DNA from: Kaistella carnis
GTDB taxonomy: Bacteria > Bacteroidota > Bacteroidia > Flavobacteriales > Weeksellaceae
Direction of reading: 5' to 3'
Assembly (NCBI RefSeq): GCF_003860585.1
Contig: NZ_CP034159.1
Span: 2,914,001 to 2,978,000, forward strand
DNA length: 64,000 bases
Below, piece by piece: positions 46,026-55,375 of this stretch. Position numbers and translations under genes: made by a program. Numbering within the stretch: position 1 is the stretch's first letter; the number at the start of each line of letters is the position of its first letter. Below the pieces are notes generated by a model. The model made no database searches, was not told where the DNA came from, and saw only the letters and a list, made by a program, of their open reading frames with translations.

Positions 46026-47415
46026 TAAACAAAAAACACTAAAGGAAGAAATTTCTCTTTCGGGGATCGGTCTTCATACAGGTAGAGAGGTAACTCTGAC
46101 CATGAAACCGGCCAAAGAAAATACGGGCTTCGTCTTTGTAAGAACCGATTTGGAGGGTAACCCACATATTGAGGCAGATGTTAATTATGTGACCACTACC
46201 GAAAGGGGCACTACTTTAGAAAAACTCGGTGTACGCATCCACACTTGTGAGCATTTACTTGCCGCCTTGGTTGGTTGTGATATTGATAATGCCATACTTG
46301 AAATGGACAGTGCAGAGCCGCCAATTTTAGACGGTTCTTCAAAATTCTTTGTAGAGGCAATCGAAAAAGCAGGTATCGAAGAGCAAAGTGCAGTTCGTGA
46401 ATATTTGGTGATTAAAGAGGTGTTGTCTTATAGTGATCCCGTAACAGGTTCAGAAATAACCATCATTCCTTCAGAAACTTATGAAGTGACGACCATGGTC
46501 GATTTTGGAACTAAAGTTTTGGGGACTCAAAATGCTACTTTAAAAGATATTTCGGAATTTAAAGAAGAATTTTCCGCCGCGCGTACCTTCAGCTTCCTAC
46601 ATGAACTGGAAATGTTGTTAGATGCCGGTTTAATAAAAGGTGGCGATATGTCAAATGCCATCGTTTATGTTGATAAGGAATTAACGCCTGAAACCGCAGA
46701 TAAACTGAAAAAAGCTTTTGGGAAAGATGAAGTTTCTATTCGCCCGAACGGAATTTTAGATAATCTTACTTTAAATTATCCCAATGAAGCGGCACGTCAC
46801 AAACTGCTCGACGTTATCGGAGATTTAGCTTTGGTAGGCGTGAAAATAAAAGGTAAAATTATCGCCAATAAACCGGGCCATTTCATAAATACCCAATTTG
46901 CAAAGAAACTGAACAGACAGTGGAAACTGCAGAAGAAAAAAAACGTACCCGATATTGATATTTATAAGGAACCGGTTTATGACATCAACGGAATTATGCG
47001 TTTGATGCCACATCGTCCACCATTTTTATTGATTGATAAAATATTAGAACTCTCTGAAACCCATGTAGTCGGACTAAAAAATGTGACAATGAACGAACCG
47101 TTTTTTGTTGGACATTTTCCGAAAGAACCCGTGATGCCCGGTGTTTTACAGGTTGAAGCATTAGCACAAACCGGTGGAATTCTTGTGTTAGCAAGTGTTC
47201 CGGATCCGGAGAATTATTCTACTTACTTTATCAAAATGGATAAAGTGAAATTTAAGAAAAAAGTGGTGCCGGGTGATACCATGGTTTTCAAAATAGAACT
47301 TATTTCACCCATTAGAAGAGGAATCGTTCACATGCAGGGTTACGGCTATGTTGGCGACAGCGTTGTGGTCGAAGCAGAACTCATGGCACAAGTGGCAAAA
47401 AACAAAGCTGATTAA
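46018..47415 (+). CDS. lpxC-fabZ: Bifunctional UDP-3-O-acyl-GlcNAc deacetylase / 3-hydroxyacyl-ACP dehydratase
   Basis: 465 residues, a natural fusion. LpxC occupies about 1-305: ISLSGIGLHTGREVTLTMKP, the zinc-binding HTCEHLLAALVG, ARTFSFLHELEMLLDAGLIK with KGGDMSNAIVY, and EAARHKLLDVIGDLALVG with zinc His and Asp. FabZ occupies about 315-465: IMRLMPHRPPFLLIDKILEL, then GHFPKEPVMPGVLQVEALAQ with catalytic His and Glu. LpxC commits UDP-acyl-GlcNAc to lipid A and FabZ dehydrates hydroxyacyl-ACP for fatty acid elongation; both compete for the same acyl-ACP pool. This fusion is characteristic of Bacteroidetes. Confidence 0.97.
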   Translation: MSDKQKTLKEEISLSGIGLHTGREVTLTMKPAKENTGFVFVRTDLEGNPHIEADVNYVTTTERGTTLEKLGVRIHTCEHLLAALVGCDIDNAILEMDSAEPPILDGSSKFFVEAIEKAGIEEQSAVREYLVIKEVLSYSDPVTGSEITIIPSETYEVTTMVDFGTKVLGTQNATLKDISEFKEEFSAARTFSFLHELEMLLDAGLIKGGDMSNAIVYVDKELTPETADKLKKAFGKDEVSIRPNGILDNLTLNYPNEAARHKLLDVIGDLALVGVKIKGKIIANKPGHFINTQFAKKLNRQWKLQKKKNVPDIDIYKEPVYDINGIMRLMPHRPPFLLIDKILELSETHVVGLKNVTMNEPFFVGHFPKEPVMPGVLQVEALAQTGGILVLASVPDPENYSTYFIKMDKVKFKKKVVPGDTMVFKIELISPIRRGIVHMQGYGYVGDSVVVEAELMAQVAKNKAD

Positions 47416-48204
47416 ATGATTCATCAACTAGCTGCCGTAGACAAACGTGCGAAAATAGGAAAAAGCGTTACTGTAGAACCATTTACAACCATTGCCGGTG
47501 ACGTAGAAATCGGCGAAGGAACCTGGATTGGTTCAAATGTGACGATTATGGATGGAGCCAGAATTGGTAACAATTGTCGAATTTTTCCCGGGACCGTTAT
47601 TTCGGCTATCCCACAGGATTTGAAGTTTGACGGGGAAGTAACTCAAGTCATTATCGGTGACAGAACTACGCTTAGAGAGTGCGTCACGATTAATCGCGGA
47701 ACTAAAGCCCTGGGTTTTACAAAGATTGGAAATGACTGTCTGATCATGGCAACTTCTCATGTTGCACATGACTGCGTTCTCGGGAATGGCGTTATTATCG
47801 CAAATGGATGCGGCATCGCGGGTCATGTAGAAATCGGCGATTTCGTAGTGATGGGTGGCCTTTCTGCTATTCAGCAATTCGGTAAAATCGGTAAACATGC
47901 CATGATTTCCGGAGGCTCTTTAATAAGGAAAGATGTTCCACCTTATGTAAAAGTAGGTCGGGATCCTATTTCTTATGCCGGAATTAATTCCGTAGGATTA
48001 AGACGCCGAGGATTTTCAAATGATAAAATTTTTGAAATTCAAAAAATCTACCGCGCTATTTTTCAGATGAAGATGAATGTTTCCCAAGCATCAAGTTATG
48101 TGGAAAAAGAAATGTTACCGACTGCAGAACGCGATGAAATTTTAGAATTCATCAAAAATTCGCCGAGCGGAATTGTCAAAGGTTACGGAACAGGAAGAGA
48201 ATAA
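47416..48204 (+). CDS. lpxA: UDP-N-acetylglucosamine acyltransferase
   Basis: 262 residues, the normal length. Left-handed beta-helix with hexapeptide repeats in the first 190 residues (VTVEPFTTIAGDVEIGEGTW), and NRGTKALGFTKIG, MATSHVAHDCVLGNGVIIAN with the catalytic His, IQQFGKIGKHAMISGGS. The C-terminal helical domain begins near NSVGLRRRGFSNDKI. It catalyses the first lipid A step. It starts immediately after the lpxC-fabZ stop codon. Confidence 0.97.
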   Translation: MIHQLAAVDKRAKIGKSVTVEPFTTIAGDVEIGEGTWIGSNVTIMDGARIGNNCRIFPGTVISAIPQDLKFDGEVTQVIIGDRTTLRECVTINRGTKALGFTKIGNDCLIMATSHVAHDCVLGNGVIIANGCGIAGHVEIGDFVVMGGLSAIQQFGKIGKHAMISGGSLIRKDVPPYVKVGRDPISYAGINSVGLRRRGFSNDKIFEIQKIYRAIFQMKMNVSQASSYVEKEMLPTAERDEILEFIKNSPSGIVKGYGTGRE

Positions 48205-48260
48205 TTAACAAAAACAATAACCGGTTAGACTTCTAACCTTCAAATTAATATAATTTTTAA

Positions 48261-48824
48261 ATGGCTACAAGCAACGATATTAAAAAAGGAATGTGTATTG
48301 AATATAGCAATGATATTTTTAAAGTCATTGATTTTTTGCACGTTAAACCAGGTAAAGGTCCCGCTTTCGTTAGAACTAAAATGAAGTCGGTGACCAACGG
48401 TAAAGTATTGGACAATACTTTTTCTGCAGGTCACAAAATTGACGAGGTTAAAGTCACTACAAGAAAATTTCAATATTTATATGAAGATGATAACGGATAT
48501 CACTTTATGAATAATGATGATTTTTCTCAAATTTATCTTGATAAAGAAATGATCGAAAACGCTCAGTTTATGAAAGCGGGCGAAGAAGTAACCATTATTT
48601 TGAAAGAAAGTGATGAATCTCCTTTATCCGCAGAAATTCCACCGACGGTTTACCTTGATGTGATCGAAGCTGATCCGGGCGTAAAAGGAAATACCGCGAC
48701 CAACGCACTGAAAAACGCAATCGTTGAAACCGGAGCTCGCGTCATGGTGCCTTTGTTCATCGAAGCTGGTGACAAAATTAAAGTAAATACCGAAGACGGT
48801 TCTTACTTAGAAAGAGTAAAATAA
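48261..48824 (+). CDS. efp: Translation elongation factor P
   Basis: 187 residues: three beta-barrel domains. Domain I carries the loop KPGKGPAFVRTK with Lys32 at the tip, the position modified in many bacteria. Domain II begins with RKFQYLYEDDNGYHFMNNDD, domain III with PPTVYLDVIEADPGVKGNTA and ends VNTEDGSYLERVK. EF-P rescues ribosomes stalled on proline runs. It lies within the lipid A operon, 56 bp after lpxA, as is usual in Flavobacteriia. Confidence 0.97.
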   Translation: MATSNDIKKGMCIEYSNDIFKVIDFLHVKPGKGPAFVRTKMKSVTNGKVLDNTFSAGHKIDEVKVTTRKFQYLYEDDNGYHFMNNDDFSQIYLDKEMIENAQFMKAGEEVTIILKESDESPLSAEIPPTVYLDVIEADPGVKGNTATNALKNAIVETGARVMVPLFIEAGDKIKVNTEDGSYLERVK

Positions 48825-48841
48825 TTTAGCACCCTATATTG

Positions 48842-49741
48842 ATGACTTTTACAAAACCGCAAACCCTCAAATCAATCTCAGAACTTATTGGCGCTAAAAT
48901 GATTGGCGACGAAAATTTTCCTGTCTTGGGAACCAATGAAATTCATCGGGTTAAAAGTGGGGAAATTGTTTTTGTAAATCATCCAAAATATTACGATAAA
49001 GCTTTGAATTCGGCGGCCACGATTATTCTGATTGATAAAGAAGTTGATTGTCCACCGGGAAAAGCATTATTGGTTTCCGATGATCCTTTCCGCGATTTTA
49101 ATAAAATCAATACGCACTTTACAAAGATTACCCATTTCGGCGAAACCCTTCACGAACTTGAAGTAGGGGAGCGAACGCAAATTCACTCTTCAGTAGTGAT
49201 TGGTAACAATGTGAAAATCGGAAATGACTGTATTATTTATCCTAATGTAGTGATTGGAGATCGAACGGTCATTGGTGATAACGTCATCATTCAGTCCAAC
49301 ACGGTTTTAGGCGGCGATGCCTTTTATTACAGAAAATTAAATGGAAATTTCGACCGTTTAATTTCAGTGGGAAATGTCATCATTGAAAATAATGTGGAGA
49401 TTGGAAACAACTGTACGATCGATCGTGGAGTTACAGATTCCACCATCATTGGTGAAGGGTCAGTTTTAGACAATCAAATTCAAATCGGTCATGATACCAC
49501 TATCGGAAAGAAATGCTTGATCGCTTCCCTTACCGGGATTGCAGGATGTTGTATCATTGAAGATGAAGTAACCATCTGGGGACAGGTTGGGATGGCTTCC
49601 GGTGTTCGTGTTGAAAAAGGAACGGTGCTCTTAGGGAAAACCGGAGTCAATAAAGATTTAAAAACCGGAACATATTTCGGACAGCTCGCTGAAGAGTTTA
49701 AAGAGTATCTGAAAAAGCAAAGTAAACTTAGAAAACTTTAA
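48842..49741 (+). CDS. LpxD-like N-acyltransferase, second paralog
   Basis: 299 residues from the ATG at 48842. It has the LpxD layout: N-terminal domain (SISELIGAKMIGDENFPVLG, RVKSGEIVFVNHPKYYDKAL), then hexapeptide beta-helix (VVIGNNVKIGNDCIIYPNVV) with IQIGHDTTIGKKCLIASLTG at the place of the catalytic His, and a basic C-terminal tail (KKQSKLRKL). It is about 45 residues shorter than the lpxD at 44994 and diverged. It may acylate another intermediate, use another acyl chain, or act in a different sugar pathway. It directly follows efp in the same operon. Confidence 0.85.
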   Translation: MTFTKPQTLKSISELIGAKMIGDENFPVLGTNEIHRVKSGEIVFVNHPKYYDKALNSAATIILIDKEVDCPPGKALLVSDDPFRDFNKINTHFTKITHFGETLHELEVGERTQIHSSVVIGNNVKIGNDCIIYPNVVIGDRTVIGDNVIIQSNTVLGGDAFYYRKLNGNFDRLISVGNVIIENNVEIGNNCTIDRGVTDSTIIGEGSVLDNQIQIGHDTTIGKKCLIASLTGIAGCCIIEDEVTIWGQVGMASGVRVEKGTVLLGKTGVNKDLKTGTYFGQLAEEFKEYLKKQSKLRKL

Positions 49742-49933
49742 ACAGAAGATATTATTCTTTTAAAGTGGATCTAAATAAACGAGGATATAAAAAGAAGATT
49801 AGATTCAGGTTCTGCGGAAATTTGCAGAATCAGTAAAAATTTTCTTAATCGTCATAATTTGGAATAGAAAGATTATTATAAGTAATTTTACATTTCAGTC
49901 AATAGTTAAATAATAAATTTAAATTAATAAAAA

Positions 49934-50806
49934 ATGTCAGTATTAGTAAACAAAGATTCTAAAGTAATCGTACAGGGTTTTACCGGAAATGAAGGAACAT
50001 TCCACGCAGGTCAAATGATTGAATACGGAACAAACGTAGTAGGTGGAGTTACTCCAGGAAAAGGAGGTTCTGAGCATTTAGGAAAACCGGTATTTAATAC
50101 GGTGGCTGATGCAGTAGAAAAAGCTGGAGCTAATGTGAGTATTATTTTCGTACCGCCGGCATTTGCTGCTGATGCGATTATGGAAGCTGCGGAGGCAGGA
50201 ATTAAAGTAATCGTTTGTATTACTGAAGGTATTCCGGTAGAAGATATGGTGAAAGTGAAAGCATACCTTGCTGACAAAGATAGCAGATTGATCGGGCCAA
50301 ACTGTCCGGGAATTATTACTTCTGATGAAGCGAAGATCGGTATTATGCCAGGTTTCGTTTTCAAAAAAGGAAAAGTAGGAATCGTTTCTAAATCAGGAAC
50401 TTTAACTTACGAAGCGGCTGACCAAGTTGTTAAAGCAGGGTACGGAGTTTCTACCGCAATCGGAATTGGAGGTGATCCAATTATCGGAACTACTACAAAA
50501 GAAGCCTTAGAATTATTCATCAACGATCCGGAAACTGAAGCAGTAGTAATGATCGGTGAAATCGGTGGTAACTTAGAAGCTGAAGCAGCAAGATGGTACA
50601 AAGAAAGCGGTTCTAAAAAACCAGTTGTAGGTTTCATCGCAGGACAAACAGCTCCAAAAGGAAGAACAATGGGTCATGCAGGTGCAATCGTTGGTGGTGA
50701 TGAAGATACCGCTCAGGCAAAAATGTCCATTATGAGAGAAAACGGAATCAACGTGGTAGATTCACCGGCTGAGATCGGAGCTACCGTTGCCAAAGTTTTG
50801 GGATAA
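49934..50806 (+). CDS. sucD: Succinate-CoA ligase alpha subunit
   Basis: 290 residues. CoA-binding domain with [20 protein letters not shown] and [35 protein letters not shown], and the ligase domain with [18 protein letters not shown], whose His is the phosphorylated residue. It forms succinyl-CoA or GTP/ATP in the TCA cycle together with the beta subunit SucC, whose gene is not adjacent. It is separate from the lipid A operon by 192 bp and probably has its own promoter. Confidence 0.97.
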   Translation: MSVLVNKDSKVIVQGFTGNEGTFHAGQMIEYGTNVVGGVTPGKGGSEHLGKPVFNTVADAVEKAGANVSIIFVPPAFAADAIMEAAEAGIKVIVCITEGIPVEDMVKVKAYLADKDSRLIGPNCPGIITSDEAKIGIMPGFVFKKGKVGIVSKSGTLTYEAADQVVKAGYGVSTAIGIGGDPIIGTTTKEALELFINDPETEAVVMIGEIGGNLEAEAARWYKESGSKKPVVGFIAGQTAPKGRTMGHAGAIVGGDEDTAQAKMSIMRENGINVVDSPAEIGATVAKVLG

Positions 50807-50821
50807 GACACAAAAAAACAA

Positions 50822-51502
50822 ATGATAATGAGAAAAATAATTTTAAGTTCAGCGCTTTTAGCGTCGGTGCTACTTTCAGCACAGATTGATTTTAGTAGCA
50901 CAAGATTCGGAGCTACTGCCGGAGCAACTTATTCCCGCGTGAGCAATGCCCATAATCCTTCCGGAGCGAGAGTTTCTTTCTACGGCGGTGGTTTAGCAAT
51001 GATTCCTGTGGACAATAATGATCAGTTTTATATTCAACCTCAAATTGAATATCTGGGAGCTGGTGAATCCGGTAAAGACAAAGATTTTAAAGGTCGAGAT
51101 GGTTACGATGCAATCTACGCCAACAATTATCTGAGTGTTCCTGTTTACTTTAAAGGTTATTTTTCTGAAGCAGAATCGGAGTTTTTTGCCATGGCAGGAC
51201 CAAGATTTAGTTTTTTGATCGATCAGAAAGTGACAGATGCGCCAACCAATAAACCGTTTTATGGTTTAGATGAGCTTCCCGAATATCCCGGAGTAAACGG
51301 TAAGGCGACTTCTTTCAATTTCGGTTTGGCTTTTGGCTTGGGATTCTCTTTCAAAAGACAGTTGGAGCTAACGGCGCGTTATGATCTTGGGGTAACAAAC
51401 ACCTACAAAAATCTAATGAACGAGCCGGGAACTGATGCAAACATCGCTAAAAAGAAATCTGAACAGATCTTAAGTTTAGGCTTAAGTTATATTTTTCAAT
51501 AA
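50822..51502 (+). CDS. Outer-membrane beta-barrel protein (porin-family, PF13568-like)
   Basis: 226 residues with a signal peptide ending near LLSAQ (residue 22). The mature part shows alternating aromatic/polar strands with glycine turns: FGATAGATYSRVSNAH, FYGGGLAMIPVD, FYIQPQIEYLGAGES, LSVPVYFKGYFSE, FFAMAGPRFSFLI, FNFGLAFGLGFSFKRQLE, and a C-terminal SLGLSYIFQ ending in Phe-Gln, a typical barrel end. It is probably an 8-stranded outer-membrane barrel. Substrate unknown. The gene lies 15 bp after sucD, so co-transcription is possible, and a terminator follows. Confidence 0.85.
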   Translation: MIMRKIILSSALLASVLLSAQIDFSSTRFGATAGATYSRVSNAHNPSGARVSFYGGGLAMIPVDNNDQFYIQPQIEYLGAGESGKDKDFKGRDGYDAIYANNYLSVPVYFKGYFSEAESEFFAMAGPRFSFLIDQKVTDAPTNKPFYGLDELPEYPGVNGKATSFNFGLAFGLGFSFKRQLELTARYDLGVTNTYKNLMNEPGTDANIAKKKSEQILSLGLSYIFQ

Positions 51503-51521
51503 TCATTATTCATGATCATAT

Positions 51522-51557
51522 AAATTCCATCAATTAATTTTGATGGAATTTTTTTTT
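51522..51557 (+). terminator. Terminator after the outer-membrane barrel gene
   Basis: Perfect 12-bp stem AAATTCCATCAA (51522-51533) / TTGATGGAATTT (51540-51551), followed by a long T run. Confidence 0.92.
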
Positions 51558-51587
51558 GAAGTCGATTATATGTGGAGTATAAATAAG

Positions 51588-51615
51588 AATTCCTTTTGAT
51601 GATTCAAAAGGAATT
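51588..51615 (-). terminator. Hairpin, possible terminator for the ABC exporter operon
   Basis: 12-bp stem AATTCCTTTTGA (51588-51599) / TCAAAAGGAATT (51604-51615), 4-nt loop, 64 bp past the stop codon of the minus-strand permease gene. The T run on that strand is short. Confidence 0.5.
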
Positions 51616-51678
51616 TCTATTAAATATATTAATCAACGATATATTGTCCACTATCAACTATCAACTGTCAATTCAGTC

Positions 51679-52995
51679 CTAACTTCTGATCCATTTCCAC
51701 AATTCCTTCGCAGTCGCTTTATTACCGTACATAAGAATACCAACACGATAGACTTTCGCAGCGATAAAAATCATCAATAAAGTAGAGGCCAAAAGAATGA
51801 CCATCGAAACCAGAATCTGCCACGCCGGTACGCCAAACGGAATCCTCGCGATCATGGCAACAGGCGACGTAAATGGGATCATCGATAACCAGAATCCAAG
51901 CGGACCTTCGGGATTATTCATAATGGTAAAGCTGCCGTACATTCCTACCATCAAGGGAATAATGGCGAATAAAGTAAATTGCTGTGTTTCTGTTTCGTTA
52001 TCAACAGCAGAACCGATAGCCGCGTACATGGAGCTGTAGAAAACATACCCCAGCAAAAAGAAAACGATAAATACGCCAATAATTACCGGCACATTCATGT
52101 CTAATAAAATATGAGAAACCTGTGCCGCGATCTGTTTGAAATCAAATTTTTGCACCATTTCGGCGGATTCTGCACCACCCGGAATCTGGCTTTGCATCGC
52201 ACTAAACCCAGTGTTTAAGAAGAGAGCGCCAATAACTGCCATCGTGATCCAAACCAAAAATTGGGTCAATGCAACAAAGGTAACGCCCAGGATTTTACCC
52301 ATCATTAATTCAAATGGTTTAACCGAAGAAATGATAATTTCGACCACGCGGTTGTTTTTTTCCTCTAAAACACTACGCATTACACGAACCCCGTAAATAA
52401 TGATGAACATGAAAACGGCGTACATTAAAACCATGGCTAAACCCGATTTCACACCGAAAGACAGATCGTTATCTGTCGATTTATTGTCGACGACATTCTG
52501 CGTATTCAGCTCAAAATTTTCGTCCAGATTTTTCATCTGATCTTCTGAAATTCCCAGTTTTTGAATTTTTTCTTTTCTGATAATTTTTGACAGATCAGAA
52601 GCAACCTTTGTTTTAGTGTCAAATCCTATTTTCTTGTTGATAAGTAATTTAGAATTTTTCTGCAGTTCATCGTAATTCTGATCTTTAAGTTCCGGAATAA
52701 CCAGTAAACCTTCAATACCATCCATATCTTTTAAAGTCGCTTCCAGAGATTTTTCGTTCACTGCCGGCACAAAAACATATTTTACCTGGTTCGTACTTTT
52801 TAGATTTCCAACAAATAATCCGCTTTTGTCCACCACATTAAATGTGCTTGTGCTTTCATTGGCTTTAAACATAAAAGCAATTAAAGCCCCGAAAGCAATC
52901 ATCATCAGTGGCGCCAGAAGCGTGAGAAGAACAAAAGATTTTTTCTTTACCTGCGTAAGATATTCTCTTTTTGTAATCAGGAATATATTTCTCAT
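51679..52995 (-). CDS. ABC exporter permease (NatB/ABC-2 type)
   Basis: 438 residues. One N-terminal transmembrane helix (FVLLTLLAPLMMIAFGALIAF), a periplasmic domain of about 130 residues, then five to six C-terminal transmembrane helices (LAMVLMYAVFMFIIIYGV, and others), the layout of ABC-2 permeases of the NatB/YhaP type. The start RNIFLITKREYLTQVKKKSF is typical of the family. The export substrate is unknown; Na+ is only the type-member example. It follows its ATPase gene by 31 bp. Confidence 0.92.
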   Translation of the reverse strand: MRNIFLITKREYLTQVKKKSFVLLTLLAPLMMIAFGALIAFMFKANESTSTFNVVDKSGLFVGNLKSTNQVKYVFVPAVNEKSLEATLKDMDGIEGLLVIPELKDQNYDELQKNSKLLINKKIGFDTKTKVASDLSKIIRKEKIQKLGISEDQMKNLDENFELNTQNVVDNKSTDNDLSFGVKSGLAMVLMYAVFMFIIIYGVRVMRSVLEEKNNRVVEIIISSVKPFELMMGKILGVTFVALTQFLVWITMAVIGALFLNTGFSAMQSQIPGGAESAEMVQKFDFKQIAAQVSHILLDMNVPVIIGVFIVFFLLGYVFYSSMYAAIGSAVDNETETQQFTLFAIIPLMVGMYGSFTIMNNPEGPLGFWLSMIPFTSPVAMIARIPFGVPAWQILVSMVILLASTLLMIFIAAKVYRVGILMYGNKATAKELWKWIRS

Positions 52996-53026
52996 GAGTA
53001 TTTTTTAATTGAATTTTTTTGGCGAA

Positions 53027-53968
53027 TTAGGAAACTAATTCATTTTTTCCCTGTAGATTTCCACTGACGGCATTGATGAACACTTCATTCATACTTGGGA
53101 TTTTTTCGTCAAATGAACGAATCTTTCCAACCTTCATTAATTGATTAATTAAAAGGTTTTGATCATTGTCATTTTTCAAATCGAAAGAAACCAATTGATT
53201 TTCGGTAGAATAATTATGGATCTCAAACTGATTTTTAAACTGCTCAAAATTTTCGGAGTTTACATCAGCTAAAGTCACGTTAAAAATGTTTTTCTTGAAC
53301 TGTTCCCGCACATCAAACACTTTTCCGTCTAAAACTTTTTTGGCTTGGTTGATCAATGCCACGTAATCACACATTTCCTCTACACTTTCCATGCGGTGCG
53401 TAGAGAGAATTATGGTCGTTCCGTTCTTTTTTAAATTGAGGATCTGATCCTTAATCATATTGGCATTTACCGGATCGAAACCCGAAAAAGGTTCATCCAA
53501 AATCAACAGTTTCGGTTGATGCAAAACCGTAACGACAAACTGAATTTTCTGCGCCATTCCTTTCGAAAGTTCACTCAGTTTTTTCTTCCACCACTGATCG
53601 ATTTCTAGTTGTTCAAACCAATATTTTGCCTGAATCAGCGCGTCATTTTTGGTCATTCCTTTCAGCTCTCCGAAATAAAGAAGCTGGTCGCCAACCGTCA
53701 TGTTTTTATACAACCCACGTTCTTCCGGCATATAACCGATTTGTCGGATATGTTCAGGATTCAGTTTTTGATTATTAATAAAAACATTGCCGGAATCGGC
53801 CTGCGTAATCTGGTTAATGATTCGGATAAAGGTCGTTTTTCCTGCACCATTCGGGCCCAATAGTCCATAGATACTGGCTTCAGGAACATCAATAGAGAAA
53901 TCCTCTAACGCCAGTTTTTTGCCTGCGTTATAAGTTTTAGTTACATTTTCTGCTTTCAGCATCGACAT
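53027..53968 (-). CDS. ABC transporter ATP-binding protein (NatA type)
   Basis: 313 residues. Walker A GLLGPNGAGKTTFIRI (about 34-49), Q-loop region IGYMPEERGLYKNMTVG, signature LSKGMAQKIQF, Walker B LLILDEPFSGFDPVN, H-loop STHRMESVEE. The C-terminal 90 residues form the extra domain common in NatA-like ATPases (DUF4162 type). It energises the permease encoded directly downstream. The ATG at 53968 or the third codon (53962) may be the start. Confidence 0.95.
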   Translation of the reverse strand: MSMLKAENVTKTYNAGKKLALEDFSIDVPEASIYGLLGPNGAGKTTFIRIINQITQADSGNVFINNQKLNPEHIRQIGYMPEERGLYKNMTVGDQLLYFGELKGMTKNDALIQAKYWFEQLEIDQWWKKKLSELSKGMAQKIQFVVTVLHQPKLLILDEPFSGFDPVNANMIKDQILNLKKNGTTIILSTHRMESVEEMCDYVALINQAKKVLDGKVFDVREQFKKNIFNVTLADVNSENFEQFKNQFEIHNYSTENQLVSFDLKNDNDQNLLINQLMKVGKIRSFDEKIPSMNEVFINAVSGNLQGKNELVS

Positions 53969-54029
53969 TGTTTTAAATGATTAGTCCTTTATTCACAGGA
54001 AAAGTTACGGAAATTAACATAAAATTTTA

Positions 54030-54140
54030 GGAGCCGGGAACCTGCTTTCACTACTCGCTTTTTTACAGATTTTGGCCGCCTCCAAATGCCTCCGAAAAAT
54101 CTGTAAAAAGAGCTCAAACATGCCGTTCAATCAGGGCTAT
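54030..54140. repeat. REP-like hairpin element in a gene-free stretch (53969-54283)
   Basis: 15-bp perfect stem CTTTTTACAGATTTT (54059-54073) / AAAATCTGTAAAAAG (54096-54110), flanked by gagccgggaacctgctttc on the left and agctcaaacatgccgttc and atcagggct on the right. It shares the aaaagagctc edge with the element at 39374. The remaining gap holds a weak copy of the tttttactttttactt repeat (54246-54272) and no gene. Confidence 0.7.
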
Positions 54141-54283
54141 AAAACCAGGTAACCATGGAATAATTGGATTAAATAAAACAAGCAGCTTCTATTCAAACAC
54201 TCAAAAATTCAATCAATCCAGACGATCGGAAAAAACCAACTTACAAACTTGGATCTTTTTACTTTTTACTTGATTCTTCTTTA

Positions 54284-55279
54284 TCAGTTAACAAACTCGA
54301 AATCTTTATAAAAGGCATCTGCTTCAGCAATAACCCCATCCATTTCCTCTAGGGTGAAAACCTCCAGGAACTTCCGGCGGAAATCTTTAAAATGAGGAAT
54401 GCCACGGAAATAATTGCTGTAATGCTGGCGCATTTCGATAAGTCCCAAACGCTCACCTTTCCAGTCTTTACTCCATTCAGCGTGTTGTCTTACCGCTTCC
54501 AGTCTTTGAGTAATGGTTGGTTCAGGTAAAATTTCTCCGGTTTTAAAGAAATGTTTCACTTCATTGAAAATCCAGGGATAACCAATGGCGCCGCGACCGA
54601 TCATAATACCGTCGCAGTCGAATTTGTTTTTATATTCCCAGGCTTTTTGAGCCGAATCAATATCACCATTTCCGAAAATCGGAATTTCGATATTTGGATT
54701 GTTTTTTACGGCGTGAATATAATTCCAGTCTGCTTCTCCTTTATACATTTGGGCACGTGTTCGGGCGTGAATCGTTAAAGCTTTTACCCCAACTTCCTGT
54801 AAGCGTTCTGCAACCTCCATAATGTTGATACTCTCTGTATCCCAACCCAGACGGGTTTTCACGGTTACCGGTAAATGAGTAGAATTTACGACTGCTTTGG
54901 TTAAACGAATCATTAAATCAACATCTTTTAAAACGCCGGCTCCGGCACCTTTACACACCACTTTTTTTACAGGACAACCGAAATTAATATCAACAATATC
55001 GGGATTTACGGCTTCTACAATTTTTGCAGAAAGTGACATTGCTTCTTCATCGCCGCCGAAAATCTGAATTCCCACCGGTCTTTCGTAATCGAAAATATCG
55101 AGTTTCTTCATGCTTTTCATGGCATCACGAATCAATCCTTCAGAGGAAATGAACTCTGAATACATCATGTCTGCACCGTGCATTTTACACAGTTTTCGAA
55201 ATGGCGGATCCGAAACATCTTCCATAGGTGCAAGCAACAATGGAAATTCTGGGAGCTCAATATTACCGATCTTTATCAT
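54284..55279 (-). CDS. dusB: tRNA-dihydrouridine synthase (DusB family)
   Basis: 331 residues. FMN-binding TIM barrel: FPLLLAPMEDVSDPPFRKLC, GIQIFGGDEEA, DINFGCPVKKVVCKGAGAG with catalytic Cys102, VTVKTRLGWD, IHARTRAQMYKGEADW, IFGNGDIDSAQKA, GIMIGRGAIGYPWIF. A C-terminal helical tRNA-binding domain follows from about 245. It reduces uridines in the tRNA D-loop. The start at 55279 is supported by a TATCTTTG promoter box only four bases upstream. Confidence 0.96.
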   Translation of the reverse strand: MIKIGNIELPEFPLLLAPMEDVSDPPFRKLCKMHGADMMYSEFISSEGLIRDAMKSMKKLDIFDYERPVGIQIFGGDEEAMSLSAKIVEAVNPDIVDINFGCPVKKVVCKGAGAGVLKDVDLMIRLTKAVVNSTHLPVTVKTRLGWDTESINIMEVAERLQEVGVKALTIHARTRAQMYKGEADWNYIHAVKNNPNIEIPIFGNGDIDSAQKAWEYKNKFDCDGIMIGRGAIGYPWIFNEVKHFFKTGEILPEPTITQRLEAVRQHAEWSKDWKGERLGLIEMRQHYSNYFRGIPHFKDFRRKFLEVFTLEEMDGVIAEADAFYKDFEFVN

Positions 55280-55283
55280 GGTG

Positions 55284-55291
55284 CAAAGATA
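55284..55291 (-). promoter_or_regulatory. -7 promoter box of dusB
   Basis: On the minus strand TATCTTTG, four bases before the ATG at 55279. Suggests a leaderless transcript. No convincing -33 element. Confidence 0.6.
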
Positions 55292-55330
55292 TTAATTATG
55301 AAAGGAAAAATAGGAGACGAAGCATAAAAA

Positions 55331-55360
55331 GAAAATAGACTTCGCTTGAAGTCTATTTTT
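55331..55360. terminator. Bidirectional terminator upstream of dusB
   Basis: 13-bp stem GAAAATAGACTTC (55331-55343) / GAAGTCTATTTT (55348-55359) with GCTT loop and T runs on both strands. It ends the minus-strand unit that finishes at 55376. Confidence 0.85.
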
Positions 55361-55375
55361 TATAAATCCCGTCAT

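Noticed and set aside
49742-49933. Riboswitch or attenuator before sucD
   Set aside because: Only a weak TTCTGC/GCAGAA hairpin near 49810-49828 is visible; no known riboswitch core was recognised.
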